A stretch of 64,000 bases of DNA from Pseudomonas sp. RC10 (GCF_038397775.1 NZ_CP151650.1:3596001-3660000), one strand, 5' to 3'; shown: positions 16,740 through 26,832, numbered from the stretch's first letter. Notes: generated from the sequence alone by a model not told the origin. Translations and numbers: made by a program.

Positions 16740-17684
16740 ATGATTGAATTAAACGAGGCGGATGATATCCGGCGTGCCGAAACCGCCGGCATTCGCGAGG
16801 AACTGGCAAACCGCATTGAAAGGTTTCTGAAAAACGATGCCGAGCGCATGACCTCGTTGCCCGGTCTCAGCGTTGCCACGGTTCTGAGGCCGACCGTGCC
16901 CAGTTCATATATCTACGAGCCGAGCATTTCCCTGATCCTTCGGGGGCGCAAGCGCCTGCACCTCGGAAAAACCACCTACATCTATAACGAGTCCCGATTC
17001 CTGCTCACCGCTGTCAACCTGCCAACGGTGACCGAAGTGCTGGACGCGACTCCCGAAGCCCCTTACGTCTCGCTGTTGATGCGACTCGACTTGCAGACGG
17101 CGCGCCAGGTCATGGCCGATGTGGGAACCACCGGTTCAGGCGGCGCTGCCACCGGCATCGGCATGGCCCTCGGACCGGCGACGGTCGAGCTGTTCGATGC
17201 TGTGGGGCGGCTGATCAAGCTGATCGACAACCCACAGGATTTGCTGCATGTCGGGCCGCTCATACAACGCGAGATCATTTATCGGATTCTGGTGAGTTCG
17301 GCAGGGCTTCGCTTTCGAGACACGATCATCGCCGGTACGCAGAGTCAGCGCATCGCCAAGGCCATCGCCTGGCTCCGGGATCACTATATGCAGCCTCTGC
17401 GGATCGAAGACCTCGCGACGCTGGCGGGAATGGGCGTGTCGACGTTGCATCACCACTTTCGGGTCATGACCGCCATGAGCCCGTTGCAGTACCAGAAACA
17501 CCTTCGTCTTCACGAGGCTCGCCGGATTCTGTTGACCGAAGCCGTGGATGCGACGACCGCTGCCGTGCGTGTCGGCTACGAAAGCGCCACCCAGTTCAAC
17601 CGGGAATACAAACGCAGTTTCGGCGCGCCACCTATGCGCGATATCCAATCGTGTCTGGCGGCGGGGAGCCGCGCGACGGAGTGA
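16740..17684 (+). CDS. AraC family transcriptional regulator
   Basis: 314 residues. The N-terminal cupin-like AraC_N domain (YIYEPSISLILRGRK...) is followed by two helix-turn-helix motifs in the last 100 residues (IEDLATLAGMGVSTLHHHF; AVRVGYESATQFNREYKR). It belongs to the subfamily that often controls adjacent alcohol/aldehyde dehydrogenase genes. The 294-base region between it and the zinc dehydrogenase is the probable divergent promoter. Likely regulator of that gene and perhaps of the hydroxylase operon downstream. Confidence 0.9.
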   Translation: MIELNEADDIRRAETAGIREELANRIERFLKNDAERMTSLPGLSVATVLRPTVPSSYIYEPSISLILRGRKRLHLGKTTYIYNESRFLLTAVNLPTVTEVLDATPEAPYVSLLMRLDLQTARQVMADVGTTGSGGAATGIGMALGPATVELFDAVGRLIKLIDNPQDLLHVGPLIQREIIYRILVSSAGLRFRDTIIAGTQSQRIAKAIAWLRDHYMQPLRIEDLATLAGMGVSTLHHHFRVMTAMSPLQYQKHLRLHEARRILLTEAVDATTAAVRVGYESATQFNREYKRSFGAPPMRDIQSCLAAGSRATE

Positions 17685-17962
17685 ATCAGCCCACCCACGC
17701 GCCTCTGGAGTGCAATCCTCCTGAATACTTGCCTAATCCTCCGACCTTTCACGGTATGGATAGAAAACGTCAGAACCAAGGGCTAGAGTTGGGCCACCGG
17801 GAGCCTGTTTCAAAAAACCTGCCTCCCTGCCAGGCATCGCACCTGGCGCCGGCCTTCGACACGCGTCTACGCAGCCGGGAGCCCCCGCCTGTCATCGCTG
17901 CCCGCAGCGCCGCCGTTTAAAAAATCAAAAAGCATAATCAACCGATGATGAGCGGGTGAGCC

Positions 17963-18427
17963 ATGGAATTACGCATTAATCAGAAGACCTATCAAGTCGA
18001 TGCCGACGCCGATACGCCCTTGCTGTGGGTGATTCGCGACGACCTGGGCATGACGGGCACCAAATACGGTTGCGGCCTCGCACAGTGCGGCGCGTGCTCG
18101 GTGCTGGTGGATGGCAACGTCGTGCGTTCCTGCGTGACTCCGGTGGCCGGTGTGGTGGGCCGTGAGGTGACGACCATCGAGGCGATTGAGTCCGATGAAG
18201 TCGGTAAGCGTGTGGTCGCCACGTGGGTCGAGCATCAAGTCGCTCAGTGCGGCTATTGCCAGTCCGGTCAAGTGATGGCCGCCACCGCGCTGCTCAAACA
18301 CACGGCCAAACCCAGCGATGCGCAGATCGAAGCCGCAATGGTCAATCTGTGCCGCTGCGGGACCTATAACGCGATTCATGCCGCTGTCCATGACCTTGCC
18401 GGACAAACCGTGAAGGGGGATGCCTGA
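17963..18427 (+). CDS. Isoquinoline 1-oxidoreductase-type small subunit, 2x[2Fe-2S]
   Basis: 154 residues. A plant-type [2Fe-2S] site is formed by C37, C42, C45 and C57, and a second helical [2Fe-2S] site by CGYC and the CRC motif near residue 135. This is the small subunit of xanthine-oxidase-family hydroxylases of the IorA/NicA type. It passes electrons from the molybdenum subunit to the cytochrome. Its stop overlaps the large-subunit start (TGATG), so the two are coupled. Confidence 0.93.
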   Translation: MELRINQKTYQVDADADTPLLWVIRDDLGMTGTKYGCGLAQCGACSVLVDGNVVRSCVTPVAGVVGREVTTIEAIESDEVGKRVVATWVEHQVAQCGYCQSGQVMAATALLKHTAKPSDAQIEAAMVNLCRCGTYNAIHAAVHDLAGQTVKGDA

Positions 18428-20676
18428 TGAACGTTCGTTTCGATGCCGTCGCCCATCTCATGGGGCAACCCCTGACCGACCCTGTAAACTTTTCTCGCCG
18501 ACGCTTCCTGACCGGTACCGCCGTCGGCGCGTTGGTGTTGGGGTTTGGCTTGCCACTCGGGTCGTCTCGCGTACAGGCCGCTGCTGGGGGCGCAGCAGAG
18601 CGCGGCACCCAAGTGCCTGCGTTTCTGGAAATTCGCCCGGACAACACCGTGCGGCTGCTGTCGCCGTTCATCGAAGGCGGGCAGGGCACGTTCACGGCCA
18701 TGGCGCAGATCGTCGGCGAAGAGCTCGATGCCGACCCTGCCACCTTTATCGTCGAGTGCGCTCCGCCGGGTGAAGCGTATTACGTGATGGAAAACGGCAT
18801 CCGCATCACGGGCGGCAGCATGTCGATCCGGATGAGCTACCCGACCATGCGCCGTCTGGGGGCGCTGGCCCGCGCCATGCTGCTTCAGGCAGGGGCTGAG
18901 GCGCTCAACGCGCCCGTCAGCGAACTGACCACCGAGCCCGGTAAAGTGGTGCACGCGGCCTCGGGTCGGTCCATTCCTTATGGTGAACTGGCGGGCCGCG
19001 CACTGGACTTGCCGGTGCCGGACCCCGCCAGCGTCACGCTGCGCGACCCGAGCCAGTTCCGCTGGATCGGCAAGCCCGTCAAACGCCTCGATGCCTACGA
19101 CAAATCCACCGGCAAGGCGCTCTACACCATCGATCTCAAAGTCGACGGCATGCTCCACGCTGCGGTGCAACACGCGCCGCGCCTGGGCATGACAGTGGGC
19201 GCTCTGCGCAACGAAGACCAGGTCAAGGCCATGAAAGGCGTGCATTCGGTGCACCGTCTGCCCGGCGCCGTGGCGGTGGTCGCCGAGCGTTGGTGGCATG
19301 CCAAGCGTGCCGTGGAAGCGATTCAGGTGGACTGGCAGGAAGCACCGGCCGATTCGACAATGCGCGTGATGCCCGCCGATTTCTCGACCGACGCCTATTT
19401 CAAACGACTGGCCGCTGAGAAAGGCCCGGCTCGCGATGACGAAAACGAAGGCGATGTGGCCGGTACGCTGGCCAACGCCAAGAGCAAAATCGAAGCGACC
19501 TACAACAACCAGTACCTGCACCATGCCCAGTTGGAGCCGCCGTCGGCTCTGGCGCGGTTCAACCCGGACGGGTCGCTGGAGATCTGGCTGCCCAACCAGG
19601 CCCCTGAAATGTTCCAGGCCGACATTGCCAAGCGCTTCGGGCTGGACCCGTCGCGTATCACCCTGCATTCGCCGTTGCTGGGCGGCTTTTTCGGTCGGCA
19701 TTTCCTGTACGACTCGGCCAGTCCGTACCCGCAGGCCATCGAATTGGCGAAAGCGGTCGGGCGTCCGGTAAAAATGATCTGGAGCCGTGAAGAAGAGTTT
19801 TTGCGTGACGTCTTGAGACCCGGCGCAGCGGTCAATTTCCGCGGCGCTCTGGACAATGACGGTTGGCCTGTTGCAATCGAAGCGATCAGCGCGACGGAAG
19901 GGCCGACCGAGGGACTGGCCGGCAAGCAGGGCGACAAGATCGACCCGACAGCCCTTGAAGGGTTGTCTGGCAAGTCCTACGCGATTCCCAACAAGCGCAT
20001 TGCCCAGATCTACGTCAAAGGCTCGGTCACGTTGGGCTACTGGCGCTCGGTGGGTAATTCGCTCAACGACTTCTTCTATGAGTCCTTTCTCGACGAGCTG
20101 GCGGACAAAGGCGGCAAAGACCCGTTCGAATTGCGCCTGCACCTGCTGCGCGACAACAAACGCCTGACGACCTTGCTCAACGCTGTCGGCGAACTCTCGG
20201 GGGGCTGGAAGCGCGGCCCGTTCACCGCTGAGGACGGCAGCAAACGCGCTCGCGGCGTGGCCATGGCGTCGCCGTTCGGCACGCAGACAGCCGTGATCGC
20301 CGAGGTGTCCATCGAGCACGGCCAGGTCAAGGTGCACGACATCTGGCAAGCCATCGACCCGGGCAGCATCGTCAACCCGGCGATTGTCGAGGCGCAGGTC
20401 AACGGCGCGGTGTCGTTGGGGTTGTCTCAGGTATTGGTGGAGGAGGCGGTGTACGTCGACGGTAAACCCCGTGCGCGCAACTACGACTTGTATCCGATTC
20501 TGCCGCCCTCGCGGATGGCACGGGTGCATGTGAAGGTGGTCGAAAGCGGGGAAAAAATGGGCGGCATCGGTGAACCGCCGCTGCCTGCGGTGGCGCCTGC
20601 CGTGGCCAACGCGGTCGCGGCATTGACGGGGCAACGGCCTCGCAGCATGCCCCTGAGCCGATACACTTTTACCTGA
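18427..20676 (+). CDS. Isoquinoline 1-oxidoreductase-type large subunit, molybdenum cofactor binding, Tat-exported
   Basis: 749 residues. A twin-arginine signal (SRRRFLTG, residue about 20) precedes a hydrophobic stretch, so the folded complex is exported to the periplasm. The rest is the xanthine-dehydrogenase-type molybdenum domain of the IorB family. The active-site Glu lies in the C-terminal GGIGEPPLPAVAPA. With the small subunit and the tri-haem cytochrome it should oxidise an aldehyde or N-heteroaromatic compound and send electrons to the respiratory chain. Aldehyde is favoured by the neighbouring alcohol dehydrogenase, but that is inference. Confidence 0.92.
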   Translation: MNVRFDAVAHLMGQPLTDPVNFSRRRFLTGTAVGALVLGFGLPLGSSRVQAAAGGAAERGTQVPAFLEIRPDNTVRLLSPFIEGGQGTFTAMAQIVGEELDADPATFIVECAPPGEAYYVMENGIRITGGSMSIRMSYPTMRRLGALARAMLLQAGAEALNAPVSELTTEPGKVVHAASGRSIPYGELAGRALDLPVPDPASVTLRDPSQFRWIGKPVKRLDAYDKSTGKALYTIDLKVDGMLHAAVQHAPRLGMTVGALRNEDQVKAMKGVHSVHRLPGAVAVVAERWWHAKRAVEAIQVDWQEAPADSTMRVMPADFSTDAYFKRLAAEKGPARDDENEGDVAGTLANAKSKIEATYNNQYLHHAQLEPPSALARFNPDGSLEIWLPNQAPEMFQADIAKRFGLDPSRITLHSPLLGGFFGRHFLYDSASPYPQAIELAKAVGRPVKMIWSREEEFLRDVLRPGAAVNFRGALDNDGWPVAIEAISATEGPTEGLAGKQGDKIDPTALEGLSGKSYAIPNKRIAQIYVKGSVTLGYWRSVGNSLNDFFYESFLDELADKGGKDPFELRLHLLRDNKRLTTLLNAVGELSGGWKRGPFTAEDGSKRARGVAMASPFGTQTAVIAEVSIEHGQVKVHDIWQAIDPGSIVNPAIVEAQVNGAVSLGLSQVLVEEAVYVDGKPRARNYDLYPILPPSRMARVHVKVVESGEKMGGIGEPPLPAVAPAVANAVAALTGQRPRSMPLSRYTFT

Positions 20677-20693
20677 CCTGCGCCGGAGCCTTT

Positions 20694-22040
20694 ATGAATA
20701 ACAGCCGATTCGCAAGAACCGCTGGCTGGCTGGCGTTGCCGTGCCTGGTCGCGGCGGGCCTGCTGGCCTGGTACGTTAACCGCGAGCCCGCCTCGCATCT
20801 GCAAGCTGATCAGACCGCTGACACGGCGCCCGCGTTGGTGACCCGAGGTGAGTACGTCGCCCGGCTCAGTGATTGCGTGGCGTGTCACAGCGTGCCTGGG
20901 GGGGCGCCGTTTGCCGGTGGGCTGGAAATGGCCACGCCACTGGGCGCGATTCATACCACCAACATCACCCCGGACCGGGACACCGGCATTGGCGGCTACA
21001 GCCTGGCGGACTTTGACAGGGCCGTTCGACATGGCGTCGCCCCCGGCGGACGTCGTCTGTACCCGGCCATGCCGTATCCGTCTTACGCCAAGCTCACGGA
21101 CGATGACGTCCGCGCGTTGTATGCGTTTTTCATGAAAGGGGTCGCGCCGGTCAAACAGGCCAACATCGCGAGCGCAATTCCGTGGCCGCTGAACATGCGT
21201 TGGCCCATCGCGTTGTGGAACGGCGTGTTCACCGACGCGGCGCCGTATGCGGCCAAGGCGGGTAAAGACGAACTCTGGAATCGCGGTGCCTATATCGTTC
21301 AAGGCCCGGGCCATTGCGGCAGTTGCCACACGCCGCGCGGACTGGCGTTCAACGAAAAGGCGCTCGACGACTCCGGCACGCCGTTCCTGGCCGGTGCGTT
21401 ACTCGACGGCTGGTACGCGCCCAGTCTGCGCAACGATCACAACACCGGGCTGGGTCGCTGGGACGAGCCGGAAATCGTGCAGTTCCTCAAGACCGGCCGC
21501 AACAAACACGCGGTGGTCTTCGGTTCGATGACCGAGGCCTTCAACAACTCCACTCAGTTCATGAGTGACGGAGACCTGTCGGCGATTGCGCGTTATCTGA
21601 AGTCATTGCCCGGCGACGGCCAACGCGACGGCGCACCTTGGCAGTATCAGGCGGTGTCCGCCGCTGCCCGGCTGGACGTTCCCGGCGCCCACACGTATGT
21701 GACCCGCTGTGCGTCGTGTCATGGGGACGATGGAAAAGGGCAGTCAGAGTGGATGCCACCTTTGGCCGGGGCGACGTCCGCACTGGCGAAAGAAAACGCT
21801 TCGGCCATCAACATCACCCTGAACGGTTCGCAACGGGTGGTCGCGGCTGGCGTCCCGGATGCCTATCGCATGCCGGCGTTCCGCGAACAGCTGTCGGATC
21901 AGCAAATCGCCGAAGTCCTGTCTTTCGTGCGCAGCACGTGGGGCAATCAGAGTGAACCCGTGGACGCGCAGGCAGTCAGCAAACTACGTGAACACACAGA
22001 CCCGGCGAGTAGCAGCCCGATCATTCTGCAAATGCGGTAA
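20694..22040 (+). CDS. Tri-haem cytochrome c, electron acceptor subunit of the molybdenum hydroxylase
   Basis: 448 residues. An N-terminal hydrophobic anchor (GWLALPCLVAAGLLAWYV) is followed by three CxxCH haem-c sites at residues about 61 (CVACH), 208 (CGSCH) and 339 (CASCH). This is the layout of gluconate/alcohol dehydrogenase cytochrome subunits (AdhB-like). It lies 17 bases after the hydroxylase gene and presumably accepts its electrons at the periplasmic face for ubiquinone or oxidase. In the nicotinate hydroxylase of P. putida the equivalent haems are fused to the large subunit. Confidence 0.93.
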   Translation: MNNSRFARTAGWLALPCLVAAGLLAWYVNREPASHLQADQTADTAPALVTRGEYVARLSDCVACHSVPGGAPFAGGLEMATPLGAIHTTNITPDRDTGIGGYSLADFDRAVRHGVAPGGRRLYPAMPYPSYAKLTDDDVRALYAFFMKGVAPVKQANIASAIPWPLNMRWPIALWNGVFTDAAPYAAKAGKDELWNRGAYIVQGPGHCGSCHTPRGLAFNEKALDDSGTPFLAGALLDGWYAPSLRNDHNTGLGRWDEPEIVQFLKTGRNKHAVVFGSMTEAFNNSTQFMSDGDLSAIARYLKSLPGDGQRDGAPWQYQAVSAAARLDVPGAHTYVTRCASCHGDDGKGQSEWMPPLAGATSALAKENASAINITLNGSQRVVAAGVPDAYRMPAFREQLSDQQIAEVLSFVRSTWGNQSEPVDAQAVSKLREHTDPASSSPIILQMR

Positions 22041-22051
22041 GGAGACGCCTG

Positions 22052-23089
22052 ATGGAAAGCATTGACCTTTTGGTGTTGCGCACCGCCCGTGACTGGCTCG
22101 CGGCAGGAGAACACGTGCTGCTGGCGACCGTGGCCCGGACCTGGGGCTCCTCGCCGAGGCCCGTCGGCTCGATGATGGCCCTGCGTAACGACGGTCGCGT
22201 GGTGGGCAGCGTGTCGGGGGGCTGTATCGAAGACGATCTCATCCACCGCTATACCACCGCCTACGGAGGTGAGGGTTTAAGGGGAGGGCACCCGGAAGTG
22301 GTGCGTTACGGCGTCACGGCCGACGAAGCCCATCGTTTCGGATTGCCGTGTGGCGGAACCCTGGAGCTGGTCTTCGAGTTCAACCCTTCCTGGCAATCGC
22401 TGGATGAAGTGTTGGGCCAGCTCGACTCGGGGCATTTGGTGCGTCGGCGCCTGGTGTTGGCGAGCAACGAAGTAAGCCTCGAACACAGCCCTGCACCGGA
22501 GCAGTTCAGCTTTGACGGCCTACAGATGCTCAACACCTTGGGGCCAGGGTACCGCCTGCTCATGATCGGCGCCGGTGCGCTGGCCGAGTACCTGGCCACG
22601 ATGGCGTTGTTCAACGGCTTCAAAGTCACGGTCTGTGATCCGCGTCCCGAGTACGTCGAGACTTGGTCGGTCAGCGGTGTCCAGCGCATCGTCGGCATGC
22701 CGGATGACGTCGTCCGGGATTTCTCGGTTGACCTCAGAACCTGCATCGTCGCCTTGAGCCACGATCCCAAGCTCGACGACCTGGCCTTGCTGGAGGCCTT
22801 GCAGAGTCCGGCATTTTACATCGGCGCCATCGGTTCGCGACGCAACAGCCAACAGCGCCGTGAGCGCTTGATCGAACACTTTGGCGAAACCGAAGCGTCA
22901 CTTCAGCGACTGCGCGGCCCCATTGGCATTTATATCGGCAGCAAGACCCCGGCGGAAATTGCCGTCAGCGTCATGGCTGAAATCCTCGCCGCCAAAAACG
23001 GCGTCGTCCTGCCTCGGGACGTCAGCGTGACCGAGGCCAAGGCGCTGGAAGACCGGGTGACGCTGGAGTTGGAGAAAGAACTGGTGTGA
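22052..23089 (+). CDS. XdhC/CoxI family molybdenum cofactor maturation protein
   Basis: 345 residues. The N-terminal XdhC domain has GSVSGGCIEDDL, with the conserved cysteine, and the C-terminal Rossmann domain has MIGAGALAEYLATMA. XdhC proteins bind, sulfurate and insert the molybdenum cofactor into xanthine-oxidase-type enzymes. It lies 11 bases after the cytochrome gene and matures the hydroxylase of the same operon. Confidence 0.93.
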   Translation: MESIDLLVLRTARDWLAAGEHVLLATVARTWGSSPRPVGSMMALRNDGRVVGSVSGGCIEDDLIHRYTTAYGGEGLRGGHPEVVRYGVTADEAHRFGLPCGGTLELVFEFNPSWQSLDEVLGQLDSGHLVRRRLVLASNEVSLEHSPAPEQFSFDGLQMLNTLGPGYRLLMIGAGALAEYLATMALFNGFKVTVCDPRPEYVETWSVSGVQRIVGMPDDVVRDFSVDLRTCIVALSHDPKLDDLALLEALQSPAFYIGAIGSRRNSQQRRERLIEHFGETEASLQRLRGPIGIYIGSKTPAEIAVSVMAEILAAKNGVVLPRDVSVTEAKALEDRVTLELEKELV

Positions 23090-23183
23090 GGGGCTTCACG
23101 CGCGGGCGACGACACCCGCCTCTCACGGCGCCTCGAAGCCCGTGCAGACTGCGTCGCTGAACAAGCGTGTGTGTCGCGCTGGG

Positions 23184-24134
23184 TCAATCTGCCGATGCAG
23201 TGTCAGGGTTGTCAGCCTCCCTGCTTTCTGCCTTGAGCCAGTCAAGCACGGCGCGAATCTCAGGCGAGCTCTGTTTGCTTGGGGCACAGAGAAAGTGATA
23301 GCCCGTGTCACTTTCCATTTCCTCATCCAGCAATTTGCGAAGCGTACCGGTGCGCAGTTCATCAGAAATGTGCGATGTCCTGGCCATCGCGACGCCCAGT
23401 CCTCGAATCGCCGCCGAGACGGCCATGTTGGAGTGAGGCACGACCAGCACGCAATTGAGCGAGGAGGGTGCCAGTGCGTGTTTCTCAAGCCAGTAATCCC
23501 AGGAAGGCGTCGATATCTGCTCGCCATTGGCCATGTTCCGGGAACGCAGAATGACCGGGAACTTGATCACGTCTGCGGGGGTTGCGGGAGGGCCGATTCG
23601 GTCAATCAGGGCAGGGCTGCACACCGGGAAAATCCGTTCAGGAAGCACGAACTCGGCGTAAAAGCCCGGCCATGTGGCGTCGCGGGTTTCCAGGCGTATG
23701 GCGGCTTGTCCGCTGGCATTATCGAATCGCGAGAAATCCTCGGTGTTGAGTTGAATACGGATGTCGGGATGCCTGGCGTAGAAGGCGGGCAGGCGAGGGA
23801 TCAACCAGGTGTTGGCGAACGAGTCGTGTACGAACAGCTCGATCAGCGATGTGCCCTGAGCATTTCGCTCGAAGCGCGTGGCGAGGGCGGCAAAATCCTT
23901 CAGGAACTGGCGCACGACAGGGAGCAGTTCGATGCCAGCCTGCGTCACGACCATCGCACCTGCAGTGCGGTCAAACAGCTCGGCGCCCAGTATTTCCTCC
24001 AGTTGCCTGACCTGGTGGCTGATCGCGCTTTGCGTGACGTGCAACTCCAACGCCGCCTGCGAAAAATTCAGGTGTCGAACGCAGGCCTCAAAACCCCTGA
24101 GCGCGGCCATCGAGGGGAATTTCCTAGCGGCCAT
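23184..24134 (-). CDS. LysR family transcriptional regulator (GcvA-like)
   Basis: 316 residues. The N-terminal winged helix (FSQAALELHVTQSAISHQVRQLE) is followed by a substrate-binding domain of the GcvA-like subgroup (NTWLIPRLPAFYARHPDI). It is divergent from an MFS gene with only 102 bases between them, so it most likely controls that transporter. Confidence 0.92.
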   Translation of the reverse strand: MAARKFPSMAALRGFEACVRHLNFSQAALELHVTQSAISHQVRQLEEILGAELFDRTAGAMVVTQAGIELLPVVRQFLKDFAALATRFERNAQGTSLIELFVHDSFANTWLIPRLPAFYARHPDIRIQLNTEDFSRFDNASGQAAIRLETRDATWPGFYAEFVLPERIFPVCSPALIDRIGPPATPADVIKFPVILRSRNMANGEQISTPSWDYWLEKHALAPSSLNCVLVVPHSNMAVSAAIRGLGVAMARTSHISDELRTGTLRKLLDEEMESDTGYHFLCAPSKQSSPEIRAVLDWLKAESREADNPDTASAD

Positions 24135-24236
24135 TGCCGAGCCTCAACTGGACATTCATAGGGCATAAAATCCTTTCATTAACGACCGTTTCCCGCGTCG
24201 GGACAGAATAGCTTTTCCCTGCCGCGAACACTCACC

Positions 24237-25457
24237 ATGACCTCATCAGCTCCCGCGCCTGACGTCCCGCATACTAAACGAACATCACGTAAAAATGCGC
24301 TCACCGCCGCCTGCGCGGCCCATGCCACGCACGATGGTTTGTGCGATCTGGTGTATGTGTTCCTGCCGGTCTGGCAGGACATGTTCATGCTCGGCTATGT
24401 GTGGCTGAGTGTGCTCAGAAGCGCTTATGCCTTGACGCTGGCCGTGTTGCAAATACCGGTGACCTCGTTGACAGCGAACGTTCGTCCGGTCCATTTGCTC
24501 GTCGGGTCGACCGCTGTCACCGCGCTCGGCTGGTTACTGGCGGGGCTGGCCGGGAGCGCCGTCGGGTTGGGTGCCGCACTGGTGGTCGCCGGGATCGGCG
24601 CGAGCGTGCAACACCCCGTGGCGTCCGCCATGGTGTCACGGGCCTACGGCAGCGGGGCCAAGCGGCCGCTGGGGATCTACAACTTCGCGGGGGATGTTGG
24701 CAAATCGGTGCTGCCAGCTTCAGCGGCGGTACTGCTCACCTATGGCTCGTATCGTAATGTGATCTTTTTCTACGCGGGCGTGGGCGTGTTCGCGGCGTTA
24801 TTGATCGGAGCGCTCCTTAAAAGGACTGACACCGTTCACACGTCGCCTGAGCCGAGCCGTCCGGCAAGCGATACCAACGGCGTGACCGAGACACCGGGCG
24901 CCTTTCGGGCACTGCTCGCCACCGCGATACTGGACAGTGCTGTGCGCATGGGATTTCTCACCTTTCTTCCGTTCATCATCAAGTCCAGCGGCGGCTCGTT
25001 GGCTCAAACGGGCGTGGGCCTGACGCTGGTCTTCATCGGCGGCGCCGTGGGCAAGTTTTGTTGCGGCTGGATGGCAGACTCACTCGGCAGCACCAGAGCA
25101 ATCATGCTGACGGAGGTCGCGACCGCGCTGCTCATCGTGCTGGTGCTGACGACACCGCTGACGATCGCCATGCTGACACTGCCGTTCCTGGGGGTGGTGT
25201 TGAACGGCACATCTTCCGTGTTGTACGGCGCGGTCACCGACGTGGTCGATACACCCGGACACGCCCGAGCTTTTTCAGTGTTTTACACCGGAACCATTGG
25301 CGCTGGCGCGCTGGCCCCGGTGCTCTATGGCTATGTGGGTGATCACGCAGGTATCGCGGCGGCTGTCATCGTCATAGCGGTCACGGCGGCCGTGTCGTTT
25401 TTGCCGGTCACCATAGCGACCCTCCGGCATCCTGAAGGGGTGGGTGAATCGCGATGA
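24237..25457 (+). CDS. MFS transporter (fosmidomycin-resistance-like subgroup)
   Basis: 406 residues with about 12 membrane segments. The start AAHATHDGLCDLVYVFLPVW resembles the first helix of Fsr-type efflux proteins, and GSGAKRPLGIYNFAGDVGKS is the equivalent of their central conserved segment. Export of a toxic compound is likely; the substrate is unknown. It is divergent from a LysR gene and converges on a recombinase gene, 10 bases away. Confidence 0.85.
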   Translation: MTSSAPAPDVPHTKRTSRKNALTAACAAHATHDGLCDLVYVFLPVWQDMFMLGYVWLSVLRSAYALTLAVLQIPVTSLTANVRPVHLLVGSTAVTALGWLLAGLAGSAVGLGAALVVAGIGASVQHPVASAMVSRAYGSGAKRPLGIYNFAGDVGKSVLPASAAVLLTYGSYRNVIFFYAGVGVFAALLIGALLKRTDTVHTSPEPSRPASDTNGVTETPGAFRALLATAILDSAVRMGFLTFLPFIIKSSGGSLAQTGVGLTLVFIGGAVGKFCCGWMADSLGSTRAIMLTEVATALLIVLVLTTPLTIAMLTLPFLGVVLNGTSSVLYGAVTDVVDTPGHARAFSVFYTGTIGAGALAPVLYGYVGDHAGIAAAVIVIAVTAAVSFLPVTIATLRHPEGVGESR

Positions 25458-25467
25458 ATGTGAGGGC

Positions 25468-26772
25468 TCAATCACGCTCCCTCATGGGCAGCCGTTTTGC
25501 CGAATACGCGCGTTTTTCGTCCTCGGAGTTGTAGTAGACGTTCTGGGTCGTGCTGAGGCTGTTGTGCCGCAAATCGACCTGAAGGTCTTTCATGTCGCGA
25601 TGGGGCGCATCGAACGTCGCCGAGGTGTGCCTCAACCAATGCAAAGATGCCGCACGCAAGCGTCCAACGTCTTCATCTGCCCAGTTTTCCGCCTGCATCC
25701 GCTCCAGTGCCCGGTCGAATACCTCTTGCAGCAACACCCGGATATGTCGATCCGACAACCCGGCGCGCCCTCGTTGCGTCGCGATCAACGGGGTGGTTTC
25801 GCGGAAACCGGGCAACGGCGACAGGCCCTGATGCACCCGCCAACGCTTGAGGTAGTTCTCGACGTAGTCGTCCCGCACGCTGATTTTCCCGGCCTTGTTG
25901 CCTTTGCCAACCACGTGATACCACCAGTTGCCCGCGCCATCCTTGCGCATGTCGCCCATGCTCGGCGTCCAGTTCTCACGCCCGACCAGATCGGAAACCC
26001 GCAAATACATCGCAAAAATCGTCGCCACGATGAACAGCGTGCGTTCATATCTAGCATCCTGGGAGGCCAGCAACTCGGCTGTTTCCAGCACAAAGTCCCA
26101 CTGCAATGAGGTCAGAATGCGCGTGTCGGCGTCGCCCGTGGTGCGCTGCTTGTACTTGCTCTTCTGTTTAACTGCCTTGAACGGATTGTGCTCACAGAAA
26201 CCCTCATCGATGGCATGCTGAAAAAAGCTGCCGCAGACCGCAAATATCTGCGCGATCGAGCCTTGCGCAGGCTTGTAATGGTCCTGAAGGAGAGGGCGGT
26301 TGTCCTCGTTGGCGCGCTTGCGTTCCTCTTTGGAAGCCGACTGACTGAAAGGCCGCCAATCAGGGTTCAACACCGACGTATCACTCGCCAGCTTCTTGCG
26401 ACCACCGACCCGCAAGAAGCGAGATTTCACGACTGGGCCGACCCAGGCGGGATCGGGTGCGAGGCAGAACTCCAGAAACGATTCGGCGTGAGTGCGGCGC
26501 ATGTCCAGCAGGGAAACGCGAGACTTGAGCAGGGTCCATAGCAACAGGCGCTCAACGTGCGTGCGGTAGGAATTGAACGTAGACTCGTTGCCGGCATAGG
26601 ACTTCAAGAAACCCCGCACGGCGCGATAGCCCTCAAAGGCCTGCAATTCGGCGGGAAACTGTTCAAGATAGGCCGTGACGGCGGGCAGTTCCTCCTTGAG
26701 CGAACTGAAATTCAGCTCGACGAAGCGGGCAAAAGTCTCGAATAACGGGTGCGGCGTCGAAGGCGTGGACAT
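25468..26772 (-). CDS. Tyrosine recombinase/phage integrase family protein
   Basis: 434 residues. The C-terminal catalytic domain has the full set: R258 (MYLRVSDL), K290 (VVGKGNK), H378-x-x-R381 (HWLRH), H403 (LRHNS) and nucleophile Y413 or Y414 (NVYYNS). The N-terminal half (residues 45-210) is a SAM-like core-binding region, interrupted by a charged insert around 140-170. It is a solitary chromosomal recombinase: no phage, plasmid or excisionase genes are next to it. Composition resembles its neighbours. Inverted repeats lie 61-96 bases before its start. Confidence 0.9.
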   Translation of the reverse strand: MSTPSTPHPLFETFARFVELNFSSLKEELPAVTAYLEQFPAELQAFEGYRAVRGFLKSYAGNESTFNSYRTHVERLLLWTLLKSRVSLLDMRRTHAESFLEFCLAPDPAWVGPVVKSRFLRVGGRKKLASDTSVLNPDWRPFSQSASKEERKRANEDNRPLLQDHYKPAQGSIAQIFAVCGSFFQHAIDEGFCEHNPFKAVKQKSKYKQRTTGDADTRILTSLQWDFVLETAELLASQDARYERTLFIVATIFAMYLRVSDLVGRENWTPSMGDMRKDGAGNWWYHVVGKGNKAGKISVRDDYVENYLKRWRVHQGLSPLPGFRETTPLIATQRGRAGLSDRHIRVLLQEVFDRALERMQAENWADEDVGRLRAASLHWLRHTSATFDAPHRDMKDLQVDLRHNSLSTTQNVYYNSEDEKRAYSAKRLPMRERD

Positions 26773-26832
26773 TGAAAATCGCTTGCAGAAGGCTCTGGAA
26801 TGGTCGTGATGATCCTATGCGGAGCAGTATTG

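Noticed and set aside
18376..20634. 752-codon minus-strand frame opposite the molybdenum subunit
   Set aside because: Antisense shadow of a strongly recognised gene, no domain or start signal.
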